A stretch of DNA of 64,000 nt from an uncultured Flavihumibacter sp. (lineage in GTDB: Bacteria; Bacteroidota; Bacteroidia; Chitinophagales; Chitinophagaceae), in assembly GCA_902168105.1 (NCBI GenBank), contig CABHOY010000016.1, forward strand, positions 25,459 through 89,458, read 5' to 3'. This document shows, one piece after another, positions 37,389 to 46,192 of the stretch. Position 1 is the stretch's first letter. Each line of letters begins with the position of its first letter. The translations under genes and the position numbers were made by a program. Under the pieces are notes generated by a model. That model saw only the letters and a list, made by a program, of their open reading frames with translations. It had not been told where the DNA came from and searched no databases.

Positions 37389-37844
37389 TCATTTTTTTTG
37401 AAGCTTCTCCCGTTCCTCTTTCATATCCCGCTCCACCTTTGTAATTAAAAGTTCTGCTAGCGGAATAGCAATGATTAATAAAATAGCAGGGATATTAACG
37501 GTTCCGTACTCGCCGGTATACTCATTGATCATAGTATTGATGAATATTGTCCAGCTTTCACTATGTCCCATAAGTATGAACAATATAAGGCCGATATGAT
37601 AGATGATAAGCAACAGCAATGTGCTGGATAGGATCGAAACGATCTTGTTGCCGGGAATTATCTTCTTCTTTGCCGAACGGTAAATTAAGACCGCCAGGTA
37701 GGTGGGAAATGGAGCGCAGAAGAGAGCGTACAGCAGGGCAAGCACGGCAGCTCCTCCATTTGGTAAGCCTAGTAAAAGATAGAGCACAAGAAGTAACATG
37801 AAAAGGAAGACCGTAACAAAGGTGTGTACTACGATTTTTCTCAT
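37389..37844 (-). CDS. Small four-helix membrane protein
   Basis: A 151-aa protein with four hydrophobic segments: residues 7-27, 32-54, 68-92 and 116-134. The C-terminus is strongly charged (ITKVERDMKEEREKLQKK) and probably cytoplasmic. No family recognised and no clear operon partner. Confidence 0.5.
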   Translation of the reverse strand: MRKIVVHTFVTVFLFMLLLVLYLLLGLPNGGAAVLALLYALFCAPFPTYLAVLIYRSAKKKIIPGNKIVSILSSTLLLLIIYHIGLILFILMGHSESWTIFINTMINEYTGEYGTVNIPAILLIIAIPLAELLITKVERDMKEEREKLQKK

Positions 37845-38019
37845 AATTTTATTTTAAGGTAAGGGACAGTTTGTGTATTTGTTATTGGAGTAGAGCGGTA
37901 GATATGGCTATGTCTGAAACATGCAACGAAATTTACAGATCAGAAAGCTTAACATGTAGGGATATTGTAAGGGAATAAATGGCATTTAACAATCAAAGAT
38001 ATGCACTTTAATCAAAATA

Positions 38020-38058
38020 GGAGAGGGTACCCCATCATTAAACGAGGCACCCTCTTCC
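38020..38058 (-). terminator. Terminator of the tailspike-like gene
   Basis: Imperfect arms (38020-38031 and 38046-38058) lie 16 bp past the stop at 38074. On the minus strand they are followed by TATTTTG. The stem has one bulged position. Confidence 0.5.
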
Positions 38059-38073
38059 ATTTTAAATGTTAGT

Positions 38074-39714
38074 CTAGAATTGCGCTATATAATAGTCAAC
38101 TTCCATTACACAGGCGAAGCCATTGAAGCTGCCGCCTGCATTAAGACGGATGCCCCACTGTCCCGAGGTGGGCTTGGTTTGTTTGCTAACCTCTGGTTCA
38201 TATAACACTACATTATTCACCGAAAACACCTGTTTTTGCTCGTAGTAAAAATTATCGGGTGATCCCGGATATTTGATGAATAATGTCATCTCGCCCGCTG
38301 AAGGATTGGTGACCATCACTTTTACTCTTTTTAAGACCGCATTTTCGGGAAGGTACACAATGCCATTGTCAGCAGCGAGGTTGGCGATGGTGATACTCCT
38401 TCTCTCCGTAATAACACCACTTGTAAGTCTGGCGAGACCTTTTGCATATCCCTCGGCTCCCGCTTTGTTTTGCTCCTTACCAGTCAGATCTATGACGGTA
38501 GAGTCATTCTCTATTAGTGGCGTAACTCTGTCTTTCTTGCCCCAACCAACAATGTTACTTGAGATCAGCGTTACATGTGAACCGGAGATATAGTGATCTA
38601 CTATATAGCGATGAGGTTCGGTGAGATAAAAGTTGGAACTGGTGATAGTGACATAGGAGTTAATAAGGGTAAGGTGGCCAAACGCATACAACGTGGCGAA
38701 GGACCCATGATTGTCAATTGCCGCATTCATGCCGGTAATAGAGAAGCCGGTTGAATTGGCGACGTGCACTGCACAACCGTTCAGTTTTTCTACACCACAG
38801 CCTTGCATTGAGAAGCCGGTGCAGGAATCGAAGTAGTATCCATATGCAGGGTTGTTGAGTACGGACCCATCCTCCCATAATATACTTTCTGATGCACAGC
38901 TTAACATGGTGGAATAGACGAGGGATTTAAAATCATATCCCTTCTCGGAAACCAACAGTGCCCAGCAGCGCTCAAAAACGGTAGAGGTACCACCAAGTTC
39001 ATTTTCCGGCGCATCTATCTTAAACCCGGTTGACACTTTCTGCGCAATGCAGGCCAGCACCCTCGTCTGGAAGATCACTTTCCAGTAAAAGCCGGTGGTC
39101 ACATTGTCGACGTATATGTTTTCATAAAGATGTGAGTAGCCACGTGGAGCATAGAGGCCGTAGGCAACCTTCTCACCACTAGCTGTACCTCGGAGAAGCA
39201 GGTTTTTCAATGTGACGTTCCTCACATAGGTCTGGTTATCGATGTCGATAATGAAAATAGCGTCTATACCAGCTGAAGTACCTGTAGAAAGTGTATTGTG
39301 CGTTGTTTTTACAATAGTAGTTTTTTCCTGACTCGCTCCGATTATGGTACGTCCGTGTGTTAAAAGTATCGGCGTTGAAACTGCCAGCGTTCCTTCAGGC
39401 AGGTACACAACGTATTCCGAGTTAACGGCCTTTTGTAATGCTTCGCTATCGTCCGTAACGCTATCCATCTTTGCGCCAAACCATTTTACATTCACTTCTC
39501 CTGAAAACAGCCGTTTCCATCTGCCGGGAGTCGTAGCAGTGCCGGTAACGTCAAGAATAGTACCTCCGTCAACATTCGCCAGGGGAGAAGTGGTATCCCA
39601 GAAGAAATTGCCACCACCGCCATCGCCAGGCGTATAGTAGCCAAGTACGTTTACAAATTCATTTGCTGATGCAGTGGTATAGCTCCGCAACGCACTAATC
39701 GTGTTTAATACCAT
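38074..39714 (-). CDS. Pectate-lyase-superfamily (tailspike-like) beta-helix protein
   Basis: A 546-aa protein. The N-terminus (residues 1-60, EFVNVLGYYTPGDGGGGNFFW) resembles the leader of phage tailspike and related proteins. Then VKWFGAKMDSVTDDSEALQK and VYLPEGTLAVSTPILLTHGR mark the Pectate_lyase_3 (GH28-related) entry into a right-handed beta-helix, continuing through GLYAPRGYSHLYENIYVDNV to about residue 430. The last 100 residues form a separate beta domain. There is no signal peptide. The fold binds or cleaves polysaccharides, but no catalytic residue can be named. It could be a remnant of a phage or contractile-particle fibre, or a cytoplasmically made protein exported by a non-Sec route. 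Confidence 0.75.
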   Translation of the reverse strand: MVLNTISALRSYTTASANEFVNVLGYYTPGDGGGGNFFWDTTSPLANVDGGTILDVTGTATTPGRWKRLFSGEVNVKWFGAKMDSVTDDSEALQKAVNSEYVVYLPEGTLAVSTPILLTHGRTIIGASQEKTTIVKTTHNTLSTGTSAGIDAIFIIDIDNQTYVRNVTLKNLLLRGTASGEKVAYGLYAPRGYSHLYENIYVDNVTTGFYWKVIFQTRVLACIAQKVSTGFKIDAPENELGGTSTVFERCWALLVSEKGYDFKSLVYSTMLSCASESILWEDGSVLNNPAYGYYFDSCTGFSMQGCGVEKLNGCAVHVANSTGFSITGMNAAIDNHGSFATLYAFGHLTLINSYVTITSSNFYLTEPHRYIVDHYISGSHVTLISSNIVGWGKKDRVTPLIENDSTVIDLTGKEQNKAGAEGYAKGLARLTSGVITERRSITIANLAADNGIVYLPENAVLKRVKVMVTNPSAGEMTLFIKYPGSPDNFYYEQKQVFSVNNVVLYEPEVSKQTKPTSGQWGIRLNAGGSFNGFACVMEVDYYIAQF

Positions 39715-40113
39715 GTGTGTCTTTTTTTGAGGTTATCAACAATATAACATCCCAAAGGTAAGTGCATGATACGCACTCAATATGCGTGAGCGTAATGCCC
39801 GGTACGCGCTGGTTTTACGCGTTTTTCCGCCACCATGGCCGTCAGTATTCATGCATTGATATTTGCAGGTACAGAGTGCCAGTTCAAATTTATTACCAGC
39901 CGGAGATGCGGTAATATAACTTCTACCGAAATAATGATCTTAGTTGACAAGTACACATAAAGTTAATATAAACTTCATATATGCGTAACATTTACATAAC
40001 ACTGCTTTCCCACTTTTGCCGCCGGAAACGGGGACCCTCCACTTTTACAAGCGACATCGCTTCATCTGCGCTATTATAGTGCTTTGCTTTCACATTTCAA
40101 CCATTATAAAAAT
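39715..40113. other. Divergent intergenic region between the tailspike-like gene and susC
   Basis: 399 bp. It holds the tailspike-like promoter (listed separately). The AT-rich half nearer susC has TTG at about 39943-39945 but no convincing TAnnTTTG. No gene or RNA is seen. Confidence 0.4.
39753..39780 (-). promoter_or_regulatory. Promoter of the tailspike-like gene with a palindrome in the spacer
   Basis: On the minus strand TTG (39778-39780), a 17-bp spacer and TACCTTTG (39753-39760), a perfect -7 element, about 39 bp before the start codon. The spacer itself is an inverted repeat (AGTGC and GCACT around 7 bp), placed where a bound repressor would block RNA polymerase. Confidence 0.6.
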
Positions 40114-43100
40114 ATGAGGAAGAAATACATGCGTGATTATCGTGTGAGAAAATTATTTGCATTACTGTTCGTTTTATTGTCATGTCAGATAGCCTGGGCG
40201 CAACAAACCGGCGCCATTATTGGTAAGGTGACCGGCGACAATGATGCCCTGCCAGGTGCGACAGTTTCAATCCTGGGAAGCAGGTATGGTGCACAATCTG
40301 ATGCTAACGGCAACTACCGCATTGAAGTACCTGCCGGTACTTATACTGTCATTACGACATTCATGGGGTATAACAAACAAGAAATAAAAGGTATCAAAGT
40401 AGCTGAAAATGCCAACTACCAGCTGAATATAAACCTGTCAGTAGCAAACGCACAGCTGCAGGAAGTAACAGTGAGTTATGGTAAACAGCGCGCACGTGAA
40501 GTGACAGGTGCAATCGCCACTGTTGATGCGCAAAAGCTGCAGGACATGCCAGTAATGCAATTCGCACAGCAATTGCAGGGAAAGGTAGCCGGTGTGCAGG
40601 TATCACAGTATAGCGGTCAGCCAGGTCGTGGTATCGGTTTCATCGTGCGTGGAGCAGCTTCCTTTTATTCCAGCAACCAGCCGCTCTTTGTGATCGACGG
40701 TACGCCTGTTACCGGTAGCGTGAACAATATTAATCCGGCTGAGATTGAAAGTTTCAGTTTCCTGAAGGATGCTTCCGCTACTTCACTATACGGTTCGCGT
40801 GGTGCAAACGGTGTCGTATTGATCACTACAAAACATGCAAAACCAGGTGCTCCGAAAGTAGAGTTTTCTGCTAACTACGGTCTGCAGAAAATACCTGAAA
40901 ATAAACTGCCGAAGGTGATGAACGCACGCGAGTTCGCTACCTTCATGAAACAAAGAATGGACGATGCTGCGAAATACGAACCCGCGCTGACCTTTCCCGC
41001 CGACTACCACGCTGCATACGATAATCCTGAACAATACGGAGAAGGTACCAACTGGTTCAAATTAATGACCCGTACCGCGCCTATTCAGAGTTATGATCTC
41101 TCAGTACAGTCAGCCCGTGAGCACTCTTCTTCTACTGTAATGGCCGGCTACCAGGAGCAACAAGGTGTGCTCATTAACAACGGTTCTAAATTATTCTCTC
41201 TACGCTTCAACCAGGACGTCAGTCTTGCTGATAACAAACTGAAACTGGGCTTTAATCTTGCTCCCAGCTACCGTGTAGATCACAATAACCGTTTCACTAC
41301 CGATGGCGTAGGAGGTTACTTTGAAAGATTCTTCGAAGCCAGCCCGCTTGCATCTCCCTATAACAAAGATGGTAGTTACGCAAGGAACGTACATTCTCCG
41401 GGAATGGTGGCCTATATTAATCCACTGGCTACCTATGAACTGACGAACGACGATTACTATACTACCCGCATCCTGGGCAACGGGTACTTTAACTATGAAT
41501 TCCTGCCGGGTTTAAGCCTGAAAACAAACCTGGCTGTAGATAAAGGTGCCGAAACAGGAAAATACTTCCAGTCAGGGCTGGTAACAGGTACCGAAGGACA
41601 GACCACCGGTACCAGTTCCGCTGTTGACAATGGCTCCTGGACGGCAGAAGCGAACCTTGTTTATAACAAGACCATCGCCCGCAATCATGATATTGAAATC
41701 CTCGGTGGCTATTCAGCACAGAAATTCAGCTCCTATAGTAATACATTAACCGGACTTGGATTTACCAGCGATGATATCCCTTATTTAAATGCTGCTACCA
41801 GTGTTACGGGCAAAAGCGGAGCGGGTGCTTATTCTCTGATCTCCGGTATTGGCCGTATCAATTACAGCTTTAAAAAGAAATACCTGTTATCTGCAGCGCT
41901 GCGTCGCGACGGATCTTCACGATTTGGCATCAGCAAACAATGGGGTAACTTCCCGTCAGTATCTGCAGGATGGGTAGTAAGCGATGAGAAGTTCATGGAG
42001 AAGATCAAAGCAGTTGACTTCCTGAAGATCCGTGCCAGCTACGGTGTTACCGGTAATAACTTCTTCGGCAACTACGATCCGCAGGCTGCTATCGGCACTT
42101 ACTATTATAATTTCAACAATACCATTACCCAGGGACAAACAGTCAACCGTCTTGCAAACGATGAGTTGAGATGGGAGAGGAACAAACAGTTCGACATCGG
42201 TCTGGAACTGGCTATCCTGGATAATCGTATCAACCTGACATACGACTACTATCATAAAATTACAGATGGTCTGATCCAGCAACGCCAGATCCCTGTATCA
42301 TCAGGATTTTCACAGATCATTTTCAACGTAGGTGCACTTAAAATGTGGGGGCATGAGTTCACTATCAGCACCAAGAACCTCACAGGACAGTTGAAATGGA
42401 ATACCAATGTGGTAATGTCGTTCGACCGCAACTTGATCACAAACCTTGTTGCTCCCGGCTTTATCAGAAGGAATAATACTGTTACTTCCGATTACTACCG
42501 CCAACAGGCTGGTCATCACCTGGGTGAATTCTATGGTTTCGTATTCGAGGGATTATACAAGGATGCGAACGACCTTGCCAACTCACCTAAATACTTAAGC
42601 ACAGCTGCCAATCCTAACGGTAGTTCCGATATCGGTACCTTAAAGATGAAAGACCTCAATGGTGATAAGATAATCGATGATGTAAACGATCGCACATTCA
42701 TCGGCGATCCTACTCCTACATTCACCGGTGGCTTTGTCAATAGCTTTTCTTATAAACGCTTCGACCTGAATATTGACATGACCTATTCAGTAGGCGGTAA
42801 GATCCTGAATGCGGCTAAATGGGCTTATCAAACGAACATGGACGGATCTCGTGTACCACTTGCTGCAGCCCTGGACCACTGGCGTTCTGAAGAAGACCCG
42901 GGATCAGGAGTATACCCACGCACGAAATCAGGTACTACTGGTTTAGGAAGATCTGTGAATAGTCAATGGATTGAAAATGGCTCTTACCTGTCCTGTAAAA
43001 ATATCACGCTTGGATATTCAATGCCTGTGAAGAACAGCCTCCTTGCCAGCTTCCGTGTATATGCATCCGTGCAGCAGGCGTTCGTGGTGACCGGATATTC

Positions 43101-43221
43101 AGGTATGAATCCTGAAGTGAATGTAGGTGGCATGGACCAGTCGACAGGTGTAGGTATTGATGAAAATGCTTATCCTATCCCGAGAACATTTTCTATAGGC
43201 ATTAGTACAACATTTAAATAA
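40114..43221 (+). CDS. SusC/RagA-family TonB-dependent outer-membrane transporter
   Basis: A 1035-aa transporter of the Bacteroidota SusC family, which moves glycans or peptides captured by SusD across the outer membrane with TonB energy. I chose the ATG at 40114, before a basic n-region and the hydrophobic LFALLFVLLSC; the longer frame starts at a TTG. Signal cleavage is expected after AWAQ. Residues about 25-105 form the carboxypeptidase-regulatory-like domain (GKVTGDNDALPGATVSILG). The plug follows (LQGKVAGVQVSQYSGQPGRG, FVIDGTPV, LKDASATSLYGSRGANGVVL) and then the barrel, ending in an aromatic strand (FSIGISTTFK). The susD gene is 20 bp downstream. No sigma/anti-sigma or hydrolase genes accompany the pair, so its substrate is unclear. 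Confidence 0.95.
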   Translation: MRKKYMRDYRVRKLFALLFVLLSCQIAWAQQTGAIIGKVTGDNDALPGATVSILGSRYGAQSDANGNYRIEVPAGTYTVITTFMGYNKQEIKGIKVAENANYQLNINLSVANAQLQEVTVSYGKQRAREVTGAIATVDAQKLQDMPVMQFAQQLQGKVAGVQVSQYSGQPGRGIGFIVRGAASFYSSNQPLFVIDGTPVTGSVNNINPAEIESFSFLKDASATSLYGSRGANGVVLITTKHAKPGAPKVEFSANYGLQKIPENKLPKVMNAREFATFMKQRMDDAAKYEPALTFPADYHAAYDNPEQYGEGTNWFKLMTRTAPIQSYDLSVQSAREHSSSTVMAGYQEQQGVLINNGSKLFSLRFNQDVSLADNKLKLGFNLAPSYRVDHNNRFTTDGVGGYFERFFEASPLASPYNKDGSYARNVHSPGMVAYINPLATYELTNDDYYTTRILGNGYFNYEFLPGLSLKTNLAVDKGAETGKYFQSGLVTGTEGQTTGTSSAVDNGSWTAEANLVYNKTIARNHDIEILGGYSAQKFSSYSNTLTGLGFTSDDIPYLNAATSVTGKSGAGAYSLISGIGRINYSFKKKYLLSAALRRDGSSRFGISKQWGNFPSVSAGWVVSDEKFMEKIKAVDFLKIRASYGVTGNNFFGNYDPQAAIGTYYYNFNNTITQGQTVNRLANDELRWERNKQFDIGLELAILDNRINLTYDYYHKITDGLIQQRQIPVSSGFSQIIFNVGALKMWGHEFTISTKNLTGQLKWNTNVVMSFDRNLITNLVAPGFIRRNNTVTSDYYRQQAGHHLGEFYGFVFEGLYKDANDLANSPKYLSTAANPNGSSDIGTLKMKDLNGDKIIDDVNDRTFIGDPTPTFTGGFVNSFSYKRFDLNIDMTYSVGGKILNAAKWAYQTNMDGSRVPLAAALDHWRSEEDPGSGVYPRTKSGTTGLGRSVNSQWIENGSYLSCKNITLGYSMPVKNSLLASFRVYASVQQAFVVTGYSGMNPEVNVGGMDQSTGVGIDENAYPIPRTFSIGISTTFK

Positions 43222-43241
43222 TCAGAATCATACAGTATACG

Positions 43242-44783
43242 ATGAGAAAGTTATATCCGGTATTGATGTTGTCAGCAATGGCAGCTGTATCTTGTAAAAA
43301 GGATTTTATTCAATTAACGCCTGATGATGGTTATACTGCAGGTAATTACTATAAAACGGAAGCACAGTTCAAATCGGCTGTTATAGCCGCTTATGCACCG
43401 CTGCGTGATGTGCTGATAAATGATTATTTCACTTCGGAGATGCATTCTGACAATACCATATACCAGCCAATTCCTGGTAACCGTGGTACGGCCATTGTTC
43501 AGAGGGAGAATGTTTCCGACTTCACCAATACTTCGACCAACGACTATGCAAATGCTACCTGGCAGCACAGCTACACTGGCATCGCCCGTTGTAATATCGT
43601 CATAGACCGTCTACCAGCAGCGAGCTTCAGTGATTCTGCAAAGGCTGTTTTGGATGGCCAGGTAAAATTCCTCCGTGCATTGAATTATTTTAAGCTGGTC
43701 CGCTTATATGGAAAGCTGCCTTTATTCCTGCATGAAGTGACTAAAGCAGACGACGCTTTTAAGGAAAGGTCAAGTGTAGAAGAAATCTACAACCAGATCA
43801 TCGCTGATGCAAAAGACGCGATCCGTGAGCTTAATGCACCTGCCAAATTCCCACAAACAGGAGAAGCCACCAAAGGAGCAGCTACATTGCTGTTGGCAGA
43901 AGTATATACGCTACAGAAAAAATGGAGTGAAGCTGAAACGTTACTGAAGACCATGCCGGCAATGGGCTACGACCTGAATGCTGACTATGCTAATGCTTTT
44001 GCACCATCAAATAAGAACAGCCGTGAATCGGTATTTGAGATACAATTCCTGGGAGGTACCGCTACTGGTAATACGCCCAATGTATTGTCATTTCACTTTC
44101 TGCCAAGAAGTACAGACACCAAACTGCTGACGGGCATCTCCGTCAGCAACACCAGCACAGGTGGCTGGAATACTCCTTCTTCAGATCTTATCAAAGCCTT
44201 TGAGCCTGATGATAAACGCCTGGACGCTTCAATAGGAATTGTCGAAGGTACTTACAATGCCAGCAGTTACTTCGGATATTCTGCTGTGACAAGTGTAGTG
44301 AACTACACACCAGCAGCCGGTAAGATCGGCGTTCCTTATATCAAGAAGTATCTCCATTCACCGTTAGCCGCTACTACTGGCTCCAGTGATAACTTCCCGA
44401 TCTACCGTTATTCCGACGCTTTATTGCTTTTAGCTGAAGTGTTGAACGAACAGGGTAAATCAGGAGAGGCACTCACTCCTTTGAATCAGGTAAGAAAAAG
44501 AGCTGGTTTAGAAGATGCGACCACTACCAATCAGGGCGAATTGCGTAGTATCATCCTGCACGAGCGCAGAGTGGAACTTGCTTTCGAAAATCACCGCTGG
44601 ACAGACCTGCTCAGAACAGACAGTGCTCTCACGGTTATTAATGCATTCGGCAAAGAGATCAAAAAAGAGCAACCGTTCCTCGCAGCAGATGCATATGTGA
44701 TCGATAAGCATCATCTCCTGTTCCCTGTACCACAGCCTGAGAAAGATCTGAACACTAAGATGGATCAGAATGATGGGTACTAA
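43242..44783 (+). CDS. SusD/RagB-family lipoprotein
   Basis: A 513-aa surface lipoprotein, partner of the preceding transporter. The signal peptide ends in a lipobox with acylated Cys18 (AAVSCKK). Family blocks include FKSAVIAAYAPLRD near residue 45, LDGQVKFLRALNYFKLVRLYG near 140 with the usual RALxYF helix, FPIYRYSDALLLLAEVLNEQG near 390 and VRKRAGLEDATT with ILHERRVELAFENHRWTDL near 440. SusD proteins are helical (TPR-like) substrate-binding lids on SusC. The ligand cannot be told from the sequence. Confidence 0.95.
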   Translation: MRKLYPVLMLSAMAAVSCKKDFIQLTPDDGYTAGNYYKTEAQFKSAVIAAYAPLRDVLINDYFTSEMHSDNTIYQPIPGNRGTAIVQRENVSDFTNTSTNDYANATWQHSYTGIARCNIVIDRLPAASFSDSAKAVLDGQVKFLRALNYFKLVRLYGKLPLFLHEVTKADDAFKERSSVEEIYNQIIADAKDAIRELNAPAKFPQTGEATKGAATLLLAEVYTLQKKWSEAETLLKTMPAMGYDLNADYANAFAPSNKNSRESVFEIQFLGGTATGNTPNVLSFHFLPRSTDTKLLTGISVSNTSTGGWNTPSSDLIKAFEPDDKRLDASIGIVEGTYNASSYFGYSAVTSVVNYTPAAGKIGVPYIKKYLHSPLAATTGSSDNFPIYRYSDALLLLAEVLNEQGKSGEALTPLNQVRKRAGLEDATTTNQGELRSIILHERRVELAFENHRWTDLLRTDSALTVINAFGKEIKKEQPFLAADAYVIDKHHLLFPVPQPEKDLNTKMDQNDGY

Positions 44784-44802
44784 TAGCTAATCGTTTAATT
44801 AG

Positions 44803-44858
44803 ATAACTACGTAGAAAGGGCTGATACTATTTAGTGCCAGCCCTTTCTACGTAGTTAT
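44803..44858 (+). terminator. Terminator after susD
   Basis: Perfect 21-base arms (44803-44823 and 44838-44858) with a 14-nt loop, 19 bp past the susD stop. The minus-strand fragment at 44847-45062 ends inside this hairpin. Confidence 0.7.
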
Positions 44859-45062
44859 TTGATATCCCGGATGTCTGATAATGCATGTATGTGTATCTTC
44901 TCCTTGTGAATTGTATAGACGGCTAAAGTACGCACCTGCGTTTATGTCTGTTATATTTTCCGGGCCGGAAAGATTATTGGCATATTTGACATGTCGGGGA
45001 ACGCTATCGTCTCTATATGTAACTCCATTCTTGAAAGATGTTATAGATATAATTCCCGGCAA
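44847..45062 (-). pseudogene. Possible C-terminal gene fragment
   Basis: A minus-strand frame with convincing protein-like composition (SFKNGVTYRDDSVPRH, ANNLSGPENITDINAGAYFS, EDTHTCIIRHPGY) but no ATG; only a TTG fits, and the frame is closed by a stop about 12 codons further upstream. It may be the end of a decayed gene. A plus-strand frame over the same bases (44881-45171) looks less protein-like. The rest of 44859-45191 is AT-rich and empty. Confidence 0.3.
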
Positions 45063-45191
45063 GGGCTTTTTCGGCAGTATTAACGCTGTGCTAACTTTTT
45101 ATGATTGTTTAATATCTTTTTCTATTTTAACGTTTATCATTGAATGCGAGAAAATTATTACTGAAAATTAGCTTAAAATATAAGTTTAAAT

Positions 45192-45755
45192 ATGGACGAG
45201 CCTCTGAACATGATTTCTGAAGAATTTCGTAAATGGCTGATTGAAGTTATTTATAAAGAGCAACATTATTTTACCGTATGGGGAAGCGACCGGACTGATA
45301 ATTATAATGACAAATGGTTGGTCGATGAAATGGACGGCATGATGTTCTTCAGAGATGTGACTGAACTCCGTAGCCGGTTGATGTCCGACACTTATTTCTT
45401 TGACAATGAAAATTTGAAGAAATGGATCAGCCATCCTGACTGGGAAGCGATACCCAATAATCTTCTTGATCTTGACTTGCTTGTTCGGGAAGATTTTAAT
45501 CATCTTAATCCACTTTTAGATGAATTGTATATTTTAATTGGGCTCATCGAAGATTTTGCTATCCAGAGAGACGAAGATGAAATGATAGCTCTTTTCAGAA
45601 GCGATTTGTTTATGCGGTTCAAAGATGAAGCTGCGAATACTTTTTTATGGGCAGGACAGGATGAATTTGATAAAGACTTTGACTTCACCGCGCTGATGAA
45701 AGAATGTCACAAATTACATAAAGACCTAAGTCGGAAAATTTCCTTTATGGATTAG
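45192..45755 (+). CDS. Acidic 187-aa protein, immunity-protein-like
   Basis: A strongly acidic, helical, soluble protein (for example DKWLVDEMDGMMFFRDVTEL, then DLDLLVREDFNHLNPLLDEL and IQRDEDEMIALFRSDLFMRF). Size, acidity and isolated position in AT-rich surroundings resemble immunity proteins that neutralise secreted toxins, but I cannot place it in a named family and see no toxin next to it. It has its own terminator. Confidence 0.55.
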   Translation: MDEPLNMISEEFRKWLIEVIYKEQHYFTVWGSDRTDNYNDKWLVDEMDGMMFFRDVTELRSRLMSDTYFFDNENLKKWISHPDWEAIPNNLLDLDLLVREDFNHLNPLLDELYILIGLIEDFAIQRDEDEMIALFRSDLFMRFKDEAANTFLWAGQDEFDKDFDFTALMKECHKLHKDLSRKISFMD

Positions 45756-45763
45756 TCCATTGT

Positions 45764-45810
45764 AAAAATAAAACCTATCAGGAATTCAATCCCTCGCAGG
45801 TTTTATTTTT
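45764..45810 (+). terminator. Terminator of the 187-aa acidic protein gene
   Basis: Thirteen-base arms (45764-45776 and 45798-45810) with a T-rich 3' arm, nine bases past the stop codon. On the other side it abuts the truncated gene at 45816. Confidence 0.7.
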
Positions 45811-45815
45811 CGTTG

Positions 45816-45941
45816 TCAATCAAAATATCTTCCGGAAGCAGAGTCGCCATTCCATTTGAAAGGGATCCATTTTAAATCTTGTGCGTTGGCGGTAATAGCC
45901 GAGATGAGAAAAAAGAAGGCAATAGAAGTTCGTCGTAACAT
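45816..45941 (-). pseudogene. Truncated secreted-protein gene (signal peptide and 20 residues)
   Basis: A 41-codon frame that starts with an ATG and a textbook signal peptide (MLRRTSIAFFFLISAITANA, cleavage before QDLKW), followed by WIPFKWNGDSASGRYFD and then a TGA. As far as I remember, the W-I-P-F-K-W and SGRYFD phrases are the first mature residues of longer Bacteroidota secreted proteins, so this is the 5' remnant of a gene whose body has been lost. The loss point is five bases from the neighbouring terminator. Confidence 0.6.
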
Positions 45942-46192
45942 GTCTTAATTTTAATAAAACGGAATATACACTTTTAAGATTATTACAAGGGTGAAAATGG
46001 GATCAGCGATCTATGAGGCGTCATAACCTGCGGACCCAGGTTGTCGTCGATAGGAGAGATGGGAAGCGATATAACTTGTCTTTAAAATACCAACTACTTG
46101 GTATTTTCTGCTTTTCTGAAAGGTGGTAGCTTGCAATAGCTGCCAATACCGGCATGACCCCATTGGTTTCACGCATCTAATTCCTATCTGTT
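45942..46192. other. Upstream region of the protease/STAND operon
   Basis: About 250 bp between the truncated gene and the first protease. It contains the inverted repeat at 46084-46107 (listed separately). I could not find a convincing TTG/TAnnTTTG pair, so the promoter is unassigned. Confidence 0.4.
46084..46107. promoter_or_regulatory. Inverted repeat, possible operator of the protease/STAND operon
   Basis: Ten-base arms AAAATACCAA and TTGGTATTTT with a 4-bp centre, 85 bp before the first start codon. It could bind a dimeric regulator. The T-rich sequence that follows also allows a weak terminator. Confidence 0.45.
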
